A DNA stretch of 64,000 nt from Empedobacter brevis_A (GCF_965118635.1 NZ_CBCPHV010000005.1:124001-188000); one strand, 5' to 3'. Shown: positions 17,234 through 26,332, numbered from the stretch's first letter. Numbers and translations are program-made. The notes: generated by a model from the letters alone, not told the origin.

Positions 17234-17770
17234 ATGATTTGGGTTGGAGTATTACCTTTATTATTTTTACTAATTTTAATGATCAACCATTCTATTAATC
17301 TAAACAAAAATAAGAATTTTGAAAAAAAGATTATAGATAACAGATATGATCCAAAAAATTTCATGAATTCAGGAACTCTTTATAACGGTATTCCTATTAT
17401 TACTTCTAATTTTAAAAATACAAAAATTTACTTTGATAAGAAATCTTTAATAATTTTTGATTCTAATTATAATAAATTAGGTAAACTAGATTATAAAAAT
17501 ATTAAAGATTATACAATAGAGGATAAATCTTCTAGCGAAAAAGTTTTATCAAGTTTATATAAATTTAGTCCAGAGAGTAAATATACAACTGCTAGATATG
17601 ATACTATTGATACTCTATTGAAATATGTTAATATCAATTGGGAAGAAGAAGGATTTAATAATACTCTTATTTTTCAATATGAAGGAAATAAAACTGAGTT
17701 AGTTAATCCTTTATGTTCCGAATTACAAAATAGAATTATTCAATATAGAAAAATAGAAAAAGGAGCATAA
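17234..17770 (+). CDS. Single-pass hypothetical membrane protein
   Basis: A 178-residue protein with one N-terminal membrane segment (about residues 3-20) and a cytoplasmic or periplasmic domain of alternating short strands (IPIITSNFKNTKIYFDKKSLIIFD), ending in a helix. The layout is like a small PH-type beta domain, but I do not recognise a named family. It follows the HIT gene by 24 bases and precedes a small soluble protein gene by 13 bases, so the three may form one operon ending at the 18079 terminator. Confidence 0.68.
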   Translation: MIWVGVLPLLFLLILMINHSINLNKNKNFEKKIIDNRYDPKNFMNSGTLYNGIPIITSNFKNTKIYFDKKSLIIFDSNYNKLGKLDYKNIKDYTIEDKSSSEKVLSSLYKFSPESKYTTARYDTIDTLLKYVNINWEEEGFNNTLIFQYEGNKTELVNPLCSELQNRIIQYRKIEKGA

Positions 17771-17783
17771 ACTTTATAATTAT

Positions 17784-18035
17784 ATGGCAAATACAAAGAA
17801 AGGAGAAGTTTTTACAGATGAAAATAACATCAAGAAGGTAAAAATAGAACGAAAGCCGAGTTTTCCTAAAATTTATATTTTAACTGATGATTGTCAATTC
17901 GTGGAAGATGGTTTGTACGAATTAGATTTTTTTGAAACGCCAAGTGTTACCAATTTCAAATCTGAATTGAATCCAACCATTCCAGCAATTAACTTTAAGC
18001 AATTGAGTGAAAAAGGGAAAGAAAATTTAGTATAA
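17784..18035 (+). CDS. Small soluble hypothetical protein
   Basis: An 83-residue charged protein without a signal peptide or membrane segment (MANTKKGEVFTDENNIKKV...). It has a plausible ATG start 13 bases after the previous stop and ends 43 bases before a strong terminator, which supports it being a real gene. No family or motif is recognised. Confidence 0.6.
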   Translation: MANTKKGEVFTDENNIKKVKIERKPSFPKIYILTDDCQFVEDGLYELDFFETPSVTNFKSELNPTIPAINFKQLSEKGKENLV

Positions 18036-18078
18036 AATCTTAAAAATAAAGAATAGAAAGTTAAAACAAGATATAAAC

Positions 18079-18111
18079 AAAAAACCCACACTTCTAGAAG
18101 TGTGGGTTTTT
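18079..18111. terminator. Bidirectional terminator between a small operon and the tRNA cluster
   Basis: AAAAACCCACACTTC / GAAGTGTGGGTTTTT, nearly 15-base stem with a two-base centre and A/T tracts on both sides. It can end the plus-strand operon and the minus-strand tRNA transcript. Confidence 0.9.
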
Positions 18112-18121
18112 CTTAAGATTG

Positions 18122-18195
18122 TGATCCAGTCAGGATTCGAACCTGAGACCTACTGCTTAGAAGGCAGTTGCTCTATCCAGCTGAGCTACTGGACC
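18122..18195 (-). tRNA. tRNA-Arg (anticodon TCT)
   Basis: 74-base cloverleaf on the minus strand. Acceptor GGTCCAG pairs with CTGGATC (one G-T). The anticodon stem ACTGC/GCAGT frames loop CTTCTAA with anticodon TCT, which reads AGA/AGG. The T-loop TTCGAAT is present and CCA is not encoded. Last gene of a Ser-Pro-Arg cluster. Confidence 0.97.
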
Positions 18196-18222
18196 AATCC
18201 AAAATTTTATTACTAAAATTCG

Positions 18223-18297
18223 TCGGGGTGGCAGGATTCGAACCTGCGACCTCCTGCTCCCAAAGCAGGCGCGATGACCGGGCTACGCTACACCCCG
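18223..18297 (-). tRNA. tRNA-Pro (anticodon TGG)
   Basis: 75-base cloverleaf. Acceptor CGGGGTG / CACCCCG; anticodon stem CCTGC/GCAGG with loop TTTGGGA, anticodon TGG; T-loop TTCGAAT. Middle gene of the three-tRNA cluster. Confidence 0.97.
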
Positions 18298-18328
18298 AAT
18301 GGTGTACTTTTTTTAAACTTAAAAAAAG

Positions 18329-18412
18329 CGGAGAGACAGGGACTCGAACCCTGGCATCGGTTTCCCGATGACAGATTAGCAATCTGCTCCATTACCGCTC
18401 TGGCACCTCTCC
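18329..18412 (-). tRNA. tRNA-Ser (anticodon GCT)
   Basis: 84-base class II tRNA. Acceptor GGAGAGG / TCTCTCC, loop TTGCTAA with anticodon GCT (AGC/AGT codons), long variable arm CATCGGGAAACCGATG, discriminator G. First gene of the cluster transcribed from the 18457 promoter. Confidence 0.96.
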
Positions 18413-18456
18413 TACTCTTTATAAACAAGACTATAATTAGTCTCATAAAGCGGTTG

Positions 18457-18487
18457 CAAATATAATCTGACTTTTATTGCAAAACAA
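18457..18487 (-). promoter_or_regulatory. Promoter of the Ser-Pro-Arg tRNA cluster
   Basis: Minus-strand TATATTTG (18457-18464) preceded by TTG (18485-18487) with 20 bases between, matching the Bacteroidota promoter pattern, 45 bases before tRNA-Ser. A small hairpin AGACT/AGTCT lies in the leader. Confidence 0.7.
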
Positions 18488-18492
18488 GTCTT

Positions 18493-18528
18493 TTTTGAAA
18501 AAAAATTAAAATATTTGGCTTAATTTTG
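18493..18528 (+). promoter_or_regulatory. Promoter of the lipoprotein amidase gene
   Basis: TTTTG (18493-18497) then TAATTTTG (18521-18528) with 23 bases between, about 31 bases before the ATG at 18560. Confidence 0.55.
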
Positions 18529-18559
18529 GCTACTTAAAAGACTATTTAGAACTAAAAGA

Positions 18560-19474
18560 ATGAATTTTAAAGGATTAGTATTTTCTGCAATTTCTTGTTT
18601 TTTTATTTTGGCTAGTTGTGCAACGAAAAAAGTTCCACCAAAAACTATTACAAAAGTAATTCGTGACACAGTCATTATTAATTCAAAAACAGATCAACCA
18701 GAAATAACTCGAGCTGCTAAGCTTGACAAGTACAAAGTTACAACAGATTATTATCCATCTATCTCTCAAGATGAACGTGTGCGATTTCTTGTTTTACATT
18801 ACACCGCGATCAATACTGAGTTATCGTTAAAAGTATTAACTCAAAAAAATGTAAGTGCACATTATATGATTAATGATTATGATGACAAAACCATTAATCT
18901 TCTTGTTGATGAAACAAAACGTGCTTGGCATGCTGGTGTAAGCAATTGGAAAGGTTTAGATAATTTAAATTTCTCTTCTATTGGGATAGAAATTGTTAAT
19001 CTTGGAAACAAAGGAACAGATGCTTATCCAAATTACACTCCTTATCCTGATTACCAAATTAAAAAAGTTGGAGAATTAGCAAAAGATATTATCAAACGTT
19101 ACAATATTTCTCCTTTTAATGTTATAGGACATTCAGATATTGCTCCAGGAAGAAAACCTGATCCAGGACCACTTTTCCCTTGGAAAAAATTGTATACAGA
19201 CTATGGTGTTGGTGCTTGGTATGATGATGCTGACAAATATATGTTTATACAACAATATCCTTGGGATATAACAAGTTCAGCTTTTATCTCTCAAGTGCAA
19301 ACAGATCTAAAAAAATATGGATATAATGTTTCTACAAATGGTGTAATTGACAACCAAACAAAAAATGCAATTATAGCATTTCAGATGCATTTCCGTCCAG
19401 AAAAGTATGACGGTGTTATAGATGCTGAAACTTGGGCTATTTTGAAAGCATTAAACAAAAAATATAATCCATAA
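18560..19474 (+). CDS. Lipoprotein N-acetylmuramoyl-L-alanine amidase (Amidase_2 + PG-binding domain)
   Basis: Cleaves the bond between MurNAc and the stem peptide. The signal segment ends with lipobox LASC (lipidated C20), so the enzyme is membrane-anchored in the periplasm, like AmiD. The zinc-dependent Amidase_2 domain spans about residues 55-215 (LVLHYTAINTE, SIGIEIVN, HSDIAPGRKPDPG). A C-terminal PG_binding_1 domain follows (QVQTDLKKYGYNVSTNGVID). The 304-residue length fits the AmiD group, which acts on anhydro-muropeptides and wall fragments. Single-gene unit with its own promoter and terminator. Confidence 0.92.
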   Translation: MNFKGLVFSAISCFFILASCATKKVPPKTITKVIRDTVIINSKTDQPEITRAAKLDKYKVTTDYYPSISQDERVRFLVLHYTAINTELSLKVLTQKNVSAHYMINDYDDKTINLLVDETKRAWHAGVSNWKGLDNLNFSSIGIEIVNLGNKGTDAYPNYTPYPDYQIKKVGELAKDIIKRYNISPFNVIGHSDIAPGRKPDPGPLFPWKKLYTDYGVGAWYDDADKYMFIQQYPWDITSSAFISQVQTDLKKYGYNVSTNGVIDNQTKNAIIAFQMHFRPEKYDGVIDAETWAILKALNKKYNP

Positions 19475-19496
19475 ATCAACATTGATTTATAAAATG

Positions 19497-19527
19497 AAAC
19501 TCCTACTAAGTAGGAGTTTTTTTTTTT
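19497..19527 (+). terminator. Terminator after the lipoprotein amidase
   Basis: AAACTCCTACT / AGTAGGAGTTT hairpin followed by a run of more than ten T. Confidence 0.9.
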
Positions 19528-19635
19528 GCACTAAAATTTACAGATGAATATTCATCAATTTTCAACATGTTTATCATTGAAAATTCAATGTATATTTAAG
19601 AAAATTTGAAGTAATTTTAGCCAAAATAATATACT

Positions 19636-20010
19636 ATGGCTTTTAAAAGTTTGCGCCCAATTATTTGGACAAAAGATTTACAAAAAACAACAAAATTCTA
19701 TAAAAAATTAGGTTTCAAAATTGCTGATCAAAACGAAGATTGGGTTTGGGCTTGCTTACAAAAGGACAATGTAGAAATTATGCTTGCTTATCCAAATGAA
19801 AATTCAGATTTTAAACAAGCTCATTTTACTGGATCTTTCTATTTTCTAGTAGATAATGTAGATGAATTATGGAATCAAGTAAAAAATGATTGTAAAATTG
19901 TTTACGAAATTGAAACATTTGATTGGGATATGCGCGAGTTTGCAATTTTTGACAACAATGGCTACATTTTACAATTTGGACAAGAAATAGAAACTACATT
20001 CGAAGATTAA
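19636..20010 (+). CDS. VOC-family (glyoxalase/bleomycin-resistance fold) protein
   Basis: A 124-residue protein with the beta-alpha-beta-beta-beta repeat of the vicinal oxygen chelate superfamily: LRPIIWTKDLQKTTKFYKKLGF opens the first module and FAIFDNNGYILQFGQ closes the second. This fold serves lyases, dioxygenases and drug-binding proteins, and the sequence does not reveal which. Start ATG at 19636. The next gene begins one base after its stop, so the two are coupled. Confidence 0.85.
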   Translation: MAFKSLRPIIWTKDLQKTTKFYKKLGFKIADQNEDWVWACLQKDNVEIMLAYPNENSDFKQAHFTGSFYFLVDNVDELWNQVKNDCKIVYEIETFDWDMREFAIFDNNGYILQFGQEIETTFED

Positions 20011-20011
20011 T

Positions 20012-20260
20012 ATGTTAAAAAAACGATATTATAACATCATCTTAGCCATCATTATTCTTATTATTCCATTTGTATTTTATATGATAATCAATACAATGGT
20101 AAGTATAAAATATGAAACAGATGGAATAGAAACTTGTATTTCTTCTGTCACAGGAAAAAATCTTTGTTCACAAATCGATCAGTTAAAAGTTACGATTTAC
20201 ATCGATATGATTTTACTAATTTTTTGGCTAGCTTTAAGAAATTTTATTGTTAAAAAATAA
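20012..20260 (+). CDS. Small two-pass membrane protein
   Basis: An 82-residue protein with hydrophobic segments at about 8-28 and 60-77 joined by a loop containing two cysteines (ETCISSVTGKNLC). It starts one base after the VOC-family gene stop, which supports translation coupling. No family is recognised. Confidence 0.65.
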   Translation: MLKKRYYNIILAIIILIIPFVFYMIINTMVSIKYETDGIETCISSVTGKNLCSQIDQLKVTIYIDMILLIFWLALRNFIVKK

Positions 20261-20449
20261 TCCTTTCATTATCCTTTTTATTGAGGTTTCGATTAATTCA
20301 TTTCTGTGGAACTTTCTCTTTAATCTTTATAGGTAATTTTTTATTCATCTTATTTTTATAAAATCTAAAAATGGAATTCTATAAAATATTAACATTGCCT
20401 TAAGGTTTTTGGCATAATTTATGACAACTATATTTAAAATCAAAAAATT

Positions 20450-21031
20450 ATGAAAAAAGCATTTTTAACATTAGTGCTAGGAGTATTTGCAACTTCAGCA
20501 TTTGCTCAAGAAATTACAACACCTCAAACATCTGCTAGCGTAGGTACAACTCCTATTAAACAAGGTAATTGGATTGTAGGAGGTTCTATTGGATCTTTAG
20601 GATATTCTTTTGAAGGAGAGAATTTCAACATAAACATTAATCCACAAGCAGGTTACTTTCTTTCTGATGGAGTTGCTGTAGGTCTAGGAGTTGGAGCTGG
20701 TTTACAAACTGTAAACGGAGGTAAAAATGTATGGAACTATAGAGTAGCACCATTCGTACGTTACTATTTCCCTGAAGGAGCAAGCTCAACAGGTCGTTTC
20801 TTTGGACAAGGTGATATAGGTATCTCTGGAACAGGAGCAACAGATGTTCGCAACGCTGAAACTTCTTTTGCTTTTGGTATAAATGCAGGTTATGCTCACT
20901 TTATATCTCGTAATGTTGCATTAGAAGGAATGGTTGGATATGACTATTCTAAATCAGATTTTGCAAGTGCGCAAGCTAAGAATGGATTAGGTTTAAAAGT
21001 AGGTTTCCAAATTTATTTGGGACAAAAATAA
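20450..21031 (+). CDS. Small outer-membrane beta-barrel protein
   Basis: 193 residues. The signal peptide ends near AFA-Q (residue 19); then come alternating amphipathic strands rich in Gly, Tyr and Phe (WIVGGSIGSLGYSFE, DGVAVGLGVGAG, GLGLKVGFQIYLGQK) ending in a barrel-type final strand. This matches the 8-stranded outer-membrane barrel/porin-like family common in Bacteroidota. It is probably structural or an adhesin-like surface protein; no ligand can be named. Codon use is less A/T-extreme than its neighbours, as is usual for highly expressed genes. A TAATTTATG sequence upstream could be its -7 region. Confidence 0.87.
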   Translation: MKKAFLTLVLGVFATSAFAQEITTPQTSASVGTTPIKQGNWIVGGSIGSLGYSFEGENFNININPQAGYFLSDGVAVGLGVGAGLQTVNGGKNVWNYRVAPFVRYYFPEGASSTGRFFGQGDIGISGTGATDVRNAETSFAFGINAGYAHFISRNVALEGMVGYDYSKSDFASAQAKNGLGLKVGFQIYLGQK

Positions 21032-21055
21032 TTACTATTTTTATCTAATAAATAT

Positions 21056-21090
21056 AAAGAAGCCTTACAAACGTAAGGCTTCTTTTTTTA
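21056..21090 (+). terminator. Terminator after the outer-membrane barrel gene
   Basis: AAAGAAGCCTTAC / GTAAGGCTTCTTT hairpin followed by T run. Confidence 0.9.
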
Positions 21091-21210
21091 TATAATCATC
21101 TCACATCTATAAAATATAGTTATTCAATATCGATTCATCGTTCAAATTAAATCAATTAAACGATTAATAATTTGATTCACTAGAAGTAAAAGGTATTTTT
21201 ATAATACTAA

Positions 21211-21237
21211 AAAAGGCTTCCAAAAAGGAAGCCTTAA
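21211..21237 (-). terminator. Terminator of the S46 peptidase gene
   Basis: AAGGCTTCC / GGAAGCCTT stem. On the minus strand it is followed by a run of six T. It shares the GGCTTC core with the facing terminator at 21056. Confidence 0.87.
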
Positions 21238-21258
21238 AAATTATGATGATTGAAAATT

Positions 21259-23421
21259 TTATTTTACAATTGTCATCTCATCAACGATATGTTTTGCTCC
21301 AGCAAATTTATCAACAACCCATAAAACATAACGAATATCAACAGAAATCGTACGTTGTAATTTAGGATCGAAGATAACATCACCAGCCATTGCTTCAATA
21401 TTTCCGTCGAATGCAATACCAATTAGTTCTCCTTTACCATTCATTACTGGAGATCCAGAATTACCACCTGTAATATCATTATTCGATAAGAAATTAACGT
21501 GTAAATAGCCATCTTTATCTGCATATTGTCCGTAATCTTTCGCTTTTGCTAAGTCTAATAAACGTTGTGGATTTTCGAATTCTTCGTCGCCAGGAATATT
21601 TTTAGCAACAGTTCCCTCTAATGTTGTAAAGTAGTTAGACGCAACATCTGGTTGACGTTTTGGATTTGTACTTTTTGGTAAATTTTGAATAGATCCGTAT
21701 GTTAAACGTAACGTAGAATTTGCATCAGGATATAAAATATTTCCAATTTTTGATTCACGTAAACCTTTTACTAATAAACGGAAGTTTTTCGAATAAACAT
21801 CATTCAATTTCTCTTGTTCAGGTGTTTGTTTCGAAGCTCTTTCAACTAACGCATTTGATAAAATATACAAAGGATCTTTTTTCAAAACTTCAACATCTGG
21901 AGAAATTAAGAAATTCTCAACTTGTTTTTGATCTGCAAAGAAACTTCTTTCAACTGCATCATTTACAAAAGATGTGAAGTTATTGTTATTTTGTTTTGCT
22001 AAATCGGCAACATAAGGTGCTAAACCTGCTTCCTTCGCTTTTGATGCATAAAGATTTAATTGTGCTGCCAATAAATCTTTTTCTAAAGGCAAGTACATTT
22101 TTTCATAATATGCATTGATTGTATTCTGGATACGAGGACGCATTTCGTCACGTTTCGCATCATTTGCCACTGCATAATTTTCTAATGCTTTACCAATAGA
22201 ATAAGGAGCAATTGCCAATGTAGAATAACGTAATAAAATGTTGATGTAATTGTTATGACGAGCATCTAAATTTGTTTTTGCATAATAATTATTCAAATTA
22301 GATACAACATCACCATATTCAGTTTTGTTTTTAGACTTTTGAGCCCATTTATTGAATTTTTCTTCTTCTTTTGTTTTCTTCGCAACAGTTCCATGAAGTT
22401 TCAAAGCTTCAATCATTCCATCACGATTTTTCCAATAGTTCGCAACTCCAGCATATTTAGAAGCATAATCAATATTTACTTTTTGATTTTGCTCCATATA
22501 TTTTTTCATTTGATCCATTGTTACTTTAGAAGCTTCAACCCAAGCTGGATATGCATAGTCAACGTTCTGAGCAACACCTTGCGCTGGCATCCAACGATTT
22601 GTACGACCTGGATAACCTAAAATCATCGCAAAATCATTTTGTTGATATCCTTTTAAAGAAACTGGTAAATGATGTTTTGGTTGTAATGGAACATTGCTTG
22701 TAGAATAAGCTGCAGGATTTCCATCTTTATCTCCATAAACACGGAAAATAGAGAAATCTCCGGTATGGCGAGGCCATTCCCAGTTATCTGTATCTCCACC
22801 ATATTTACCAATAGAACTTGGAGGAGTTCCTACTAAACGAACATCTTCATAATCTTGATAAACAAAATAATAATATTCATTACCTTGGAAAAACGAACGA
22901 ACAGAAACTACATATTTTCCATTTTCGCTGTTTTCTTTTTCAATTTTCGCAATCTCTTGATTAATCGCTTTTTCACGATCTGATTCAGACATTTTATCAT
23001 TAACAACACCTAATATACGCTTAGAAACATCATCCATACGAACGAAGAAACGTACTTTTAAGCTTTTAGGTTTTAATTCTGCAGCTTTATCTTTAGCCCA
23101 GAAACCGTCTTTCAAATAATCGTGTTCAGGAGCAGATAATTCTGCAATAGCACCATAACCACAGTGATGATTCGTCAAAACTAAACCTTGTCCAGAAACC
23201 ATTTCAGCAGTACATCCACCACCAAATTGTACAATAGCATCCTTTAAAGAATTATTATTGATACTATAAATTTCTTCTGAAGTTAATTGTAAACCTTGTT
23301 TTTGCATATCACGATGATTCAGACGTTCTATGAACATCAAGAACCACATTCCTTCGTCAGCCTTTACTTTAAAAGGAAAAAGCATAACCACTAAAAGCGT
23401 GGATAATAAAATTCTTTTCAT
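21259..23421 (-). CDS. S46 family dipeptidyl-peptidase (DPP7-like)
   Basis: Periplasmic serine exopeptidase that removes dipeptides from oligopeptides, a core enzyme of peptide-feeding Bacteroidota. The signal peptide ends near VKA-D (residue 21). The catalytic histidine lies in LVLTNHHCGYG and the nucleophile is S655 in GGNSGSPV. Glycine is found 18 residues after the serine (FDGN, residue 673). In P. gingivalis DPP11 the matching residue is Arg673, which selects Asp/Glu at P1, while DPP7 has Gly, so this enzyme should prefer hydrophobic P1 residues. The 720-residue length fits. Single-gene unit. Confidence 0.94.
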   Translation of the reverse strand: MKRILLSTLLVVMLFPFKVKADEGMWFLMFIERLNHRDMQKQGLQLTSEEIYSINNNSLKDAIVQFGGGCTAEMVSGQGLVLTNHHCGYGAIAELSAPEHDYLKDGFWAKDKAAELKPKSLKVRFFVRMDDVSKRILGVVNDKMSESDREKAINQEIAKIEKENSENGKYVVSVRSFFQGNEYYYFVYQDYEDVRLVGTPPSSIGKYGGDTDNWEWPRHTGDFSIFRVYGDKDGNPAAYSTSNVPLQPKHHLPVSLKGYQQNDFAMILGYPGRTNRWMPAQGVAQNVDYAYPAWVEASKVTMDQMKKYMEQNQKVNIDYASKYAGVANYWKNRDGMIEALKLHGTVAKKTKEEEKFNKWAQKSKNKTEYGDVVSNLNNYYAKTNLDARHNNYINILLRYSTLAIAPYSIGKALENYAVANDAKRDEMRPRIQNTINAYYEKMYLPLEKDLLAAQLNLYASKAKEAGLAPYVADLAKQNNNNFTSFVNDAVERSFFADQKQVENFLISPDVEVLKKDPLYILSNALVERASKQTPEQEKLNDVYSKNFRLLVKGLRESKIGNILYPDANSTLRLTYGSIQNLPKSTNPKRQPDVASNYFTTLEGTVAKNIPGDEEFENPQRLLDLAKAKDYGQYADKDGYLHVNFLSNNDITGGNSGSPVMNGKGELIGIAFDGNIEAMAGDVIFDPKLQRTISVDIRYVLWVVDKFAGAKHIVDEMTIVK

Positions 23422-23574
23422 TATTTGTTTATCTTCAATTTTACGAATTGCTAAAATAATTGATTATCTGAAGTTCTCCTAATGAATAAGAATTTAATGA
23501 CATTTTATTGAGTAATTTTGAATAAATAACATCTTTTATTACTTATAGAAGAAACTCAAAAATATTTAAAAACA

Positions 23575-23603
23575 AAAAAGTCCGAGAAAATCTCGGACTT
23601 TTA
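23575..23603 (-). terminator. Terminator of pnp
   Basis: AAAGTCCGAGA / TCTCGGACTTT hairpin. On the minus strand it follows the pnp stop and ends in six T. Confidence 0.88.
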
Positions 23604-23620
23604 CTTTATATAAAACTTAA

Positions 23621-25807
23621 TTAAGCTTCTTTATTTACTTGAGGTTTATCCTCTTTTTTGTCTGCTGGTTTAGCAGGTTTTTCTGTTTTCTCTGGTTTTG
23701 GCAATAATGCTTTACGAGATAATTTCATTTTCTTTTTATCATCGTAACCTAAGAATTTAACATCAATTTTATCACCGATGTTTACAGAATCCTCAACTTT
23801 TTCTAAACGTCTGTGCTCTAATTCAGAGATATGAACTAAACCTTCAACTCCTTTCGCAATCTCTACAAACGCTCCGAATGGTTTAATAGATTTTACAACT
23901 GAGTGATATGTTTCACCAACTTCTGGAACGAAAGCAATTTGTTTAATTCTTTCGACAACGCGATCGATGTTTTCTTGAATAACACCATTAATTTCTACGC
24001 GTCCTGTTGAATCTAACTCAGTAATTGCAATAACTGTTTCCGTTTCTTTTTGTAATTCTTGAATTACTTTTCCTCCAGGTCCGATTACTGCTCCAATGAA
24101 TTCTTTAGGAATTTCAATGACAACAACTTTTGGTGCATTTGGTTTCAATTGTGGACGAGGTGCTGGTAAAGTTTCTAATAATTTACCTAAAATATGCTCA
24201 CGACCTTCTTTTGCTTGTAACAAAGCTGTTTCCATGATTTCCATAGATAAACCTTGTACTTTAATATCCATTTGACAAGCAGTGATACCATCTGCAGTTC
24301 CTGTTACTTTAAAGTCCATATCTCCTAAGTGATCTTCGTCTCCTAAGATATCAGACAATACTGTAAATTTTCCAGATTTTGTATCTGTGATTAATCCCAT
24401 TGCAATACCTGAAACTGGTTTTTTCATTTGTAAACCTGAATCCATTAATGCTAATGTTCCTGCACAAACTGTTGCCATTGAAGAAGAACCATTCGATTCT
24501 AATACTTCTGAAACAATACGAACTGTATAAGGACAATCGTCTGGTAACATTTGTGCTAATGCACGTTGAGCTAAGTTTCCGTGACCAACTTCACGACGAG
24601 AAGTTCCTCTTAATGGACGAGCTTCACCTGTTGAGAATGGTGGGAAATTATAATGTAAAAAGAATTTTTCGTCGAAGTTTGTTACAACACCATCTACCAT
24701 ATTAGCATCTTTAGATGAACCTAAAGTTACTGTAGCTAATGCTTGAGTTTCTCCACGTGTAAAAATTGCAGAACCATGTGTTGATGGTAAATAATCAACT
24801 TCTGTCCAAATTGGACGAATCGTTTTTGGATCACGCCCATCTAAACGAATTCCTTCGTTTAAGATTAATTGACGTACAGCTTCTTTTTGTACATCGTGGA
24901 AGTAAATATGAGCAAAAGGAGTTACACGAGCTAACTCTTCTTCATCTCCATCGTATTGAGCTAAGAAATCTGCTTCAACTTGTGCAAATTTTTCACCTCT
25001 TTCGTGTTTATCTGATGGATTTTTAGCGATATCATAAAATTTATCATATCCATAAGCCCAAACTTTTTCGCGAATTTCTTCGTCATGAGTTTCATGATTA
25101 TATTCACGTTTTGGAGTAGATTTCCCTACTTTAGCCGCTAAATTCTCTTGTGCTTCAATTTGTTTTTTGATTTCTGAGTGAGCAAATTCAATTGCATCTA
25201 ACATCTCACGCTCAGAAATTTCACTCATCTCCCCTTCTACCATAACAACAGAATCTTTAGAAGCACCAACCATAATATCGATATCTGCTTGATCTAATTG
25301 TTCTTTAGAAGGATTAATCATTAATTCTCCGTTCAAACGAATAACGCGAGCTTCTGAAATTAATGTAAAAGGAATATTTGTAATTGCAATGGCTGCTGAT
25401 GCAGCTAAACCAGCTAAAGCTTCTGGCATTACATTTTTGTCGTAAGAAATAAGTGAGATCATTACCTGAACCTCAGCATGGAAATCTTCTGGAAACATTG
25501 GGCGTAAAACACGGTCTACAAGACGCATTGTTAATACTTCATCATCTGATGGTTTTGCTTCTCTTCTGAAGAAATTTCCTGGGATACGTCCTGCTGCGTA
25601 AAATTTCTCTCTATAATCTACTGTTAAAGGTAAAAAATCTACACCTGGATTTGCTTCTTTGTTTGCTACAACTGTAGCTAATAACATGGTGTCACCCATG
25701 CGTACAACCACAGATCCGTCAGCTTGTTTAGCTAATTTCCCTGTTTCAATTGTGATTTCTCTTCCGTCTGAAAGAGTAATCTTTTCTGTGATCGCCTGTG
25801 GAATCAT
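23621..25807 (-). CDS. pnp: Polyribonucleotide nucleotidyltransferase (PNPase)
   Basis: 3'-5' phosphorolytic exoribonuclease, a trimer in the cytoplasm that degrades RNA using phosphate. 728 residues: two RNase PH cores (the second with GTSRREVGHGNLAQRAL), then KH (VIEIPKEFIGAVIGPGGKVIQ) and S1 (KSIKPFGAFVEIAKGVEGLVH) RNA-binding domains, and a Lys/Glu/Pro-rich tail of about 30 residues. It lies downstream of rpsO in the same direction, the order also known from other phyla. A hairpin separates the two, so pnp transcription may be partly read-through or start from its own promoter. No classical RNase III leader hairpin is recognised. Confidence 0.97.
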   Translation of the reverse strand: MIPQAITEKITLSDGREITIETGKLAKQADGSVVVRMGDTMLLATVVANKEANPGVDFLPLTVDYREKFYAAGRIPGNFFRREAKPSDDEVLTMRLVDRVLRPMFPEDFHAEVQVMISLISYDKNVMPEALAGLAASAAIAITNIPFTLISEARVIRLNGELMINPSKEQLDQADIDIMVGASKDSVVMVEGEMSEISEREMLDAIEFAHSEIKKQIEAQENLAAKVGKSTPKREYNHETHDEEIREKVWAYGYDKFYDIAKNPSDKHERGEKFAQVEADFLAQYDGDEEELARVTPFAHIYFHDVQKEAVRQLILNEGIRLDGRDPKTIRPIWTEVDYLPSTHGSAIFTRGETQALATVTLGSSKDANMVDGVVTNFDEKFFLHYNFPPFSTGEARPLRGTSRREVGHGNLAQRALAQMLPDDCPYTVRIVSEVLESNGSSSMATVCAGTLALMDSGLQMKKPVSGIAMGLITDTKSGKFTVLSDILGDEDHLGDMDFKVTGTADGITACQMDIKVQGLSMEIMETALLQAKEGREHILGKLLETLPAPRPQLKPNAPKVVVIEIPKEFIGAVIGPGGKVIQELQKETETVIAITELDSTGRVEINGVIQENIDRVVERIKQIAFVPEVGETYHSVVKSIKPFGAFVEIAKGVEGLVHISELEHRRLEKVEDSVNIGDKIDVKFLGYDDKKKMKLSRKALLPKPEKTEKPAKPADKKEDKPQVNKEA

Positions 25808-25898
25808 TCGTCTTCTTAATATTTAATTCGTCTAAAGTTAAAGCCGTTTGCTTCAACCGTATTGTATAAAGATAATATCTTATTTTAATTTATTACAA

Positions 25899-25932
25899 AA
25901 AAAAAGGCAATTTATACGTAATTGCCCTTTTA
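25899..25932 (-). terminator. Terminator between rpsO and pnp
   Basis: AAAGGGCAATTACG..AATTGCC hairpin followed on the minus strand by nine T, 14 bases after the rpsO stop. Confidence 0.85.
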
Positions 25933-25945
25933 TATTGTCGTAAAA

Positions 25946-26215
25946 TTACTTACGTAATCCTAATTCAGCGATAATCGCACGGTATCTTGTGATATCTTTT
26001 TTCTTTAAGTAGTTCAATAACGCTTTACGTTTACCAACTAACATAACTAATGATCTTTCTGTATTAAAATCTTTATGATTTTTTTTCAAGTGACCAGTTA
26101 AGTGGTTAATTCTGTAAGTGAATAATGCGATTTGTCCTTCTGCAGATCCTGTATCTGTTGCAGATTTACCATGCTTAGCGAAAATTTCGCTTTTTACTTC
26201 TGATGTTAAGTACAT
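25946..26215 (-). CDS. rpsO: 30S ribosomal protein S15
   Basis: Binds the central domain of 16S rRNA early in 30S assembly. The 89-residue length is exactly that of the family. The conserved TGSAEGQIALFTYRINHLTGHLKKNHKDF and RKALLNYLKKKDITRY regions are complete. A -7 box lies 37 bases upstream and a terminator follows directly. It precedes pnp in the same direction. Confidence 0.98.
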   Translation of the reverse strand: MYLTSEVKSEIFAKHGKSATDTGSAEGQIALFTYRINHLTGHLKKNHKDFNTERSLVMLVGKRKALLNYLKKKDITRYRAIIAELGLRK

Positions 26216-26251
26216 GCCAATATTATTTAATAATTATTATGTAATGAGCTG

Positions 26252-26259
26252 CAAATATA
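26252..26259 (-). promoter_or_regulatory. -7 box (TATATTTG) for rpsO
   Basis: Exact TAnnTTTG match on the minus strand, 36 bases before the rpsO ATG. No clear -33 TTG. Confidence 0.55.
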
Positions 26260-26296
26260 CAACTAATTATATGAAATAATAAATTTTGTAAAAATA

Positions 26297-26332
26297 AAAA
26301 TGACCGATTGGTTAAGTCGGTCATTTTTCAAA
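26297..26332 (-). terminator. Terminator at the end of the sigma-MscS operon
   Basis: AAATGACCGA / TCGGTCATTT stem with a nine-base loop and T run on the minus strand. It lies about 185 bases after the mscS stop, which leaves an unusually long 3' untranslated region. Confidence 0.8.

Noticed and set aside
18173..18382. Open frames across the tRNA cluster
   Set aside because: They run through three clear tRNA cloverleafs and would encode tRNA sequence.
24400..24705. Open frame of 101 codons opposite pnp
   Set aside because: It lies entirely antisense to a conserved RNase gene and has no recognisable domain or own signals.
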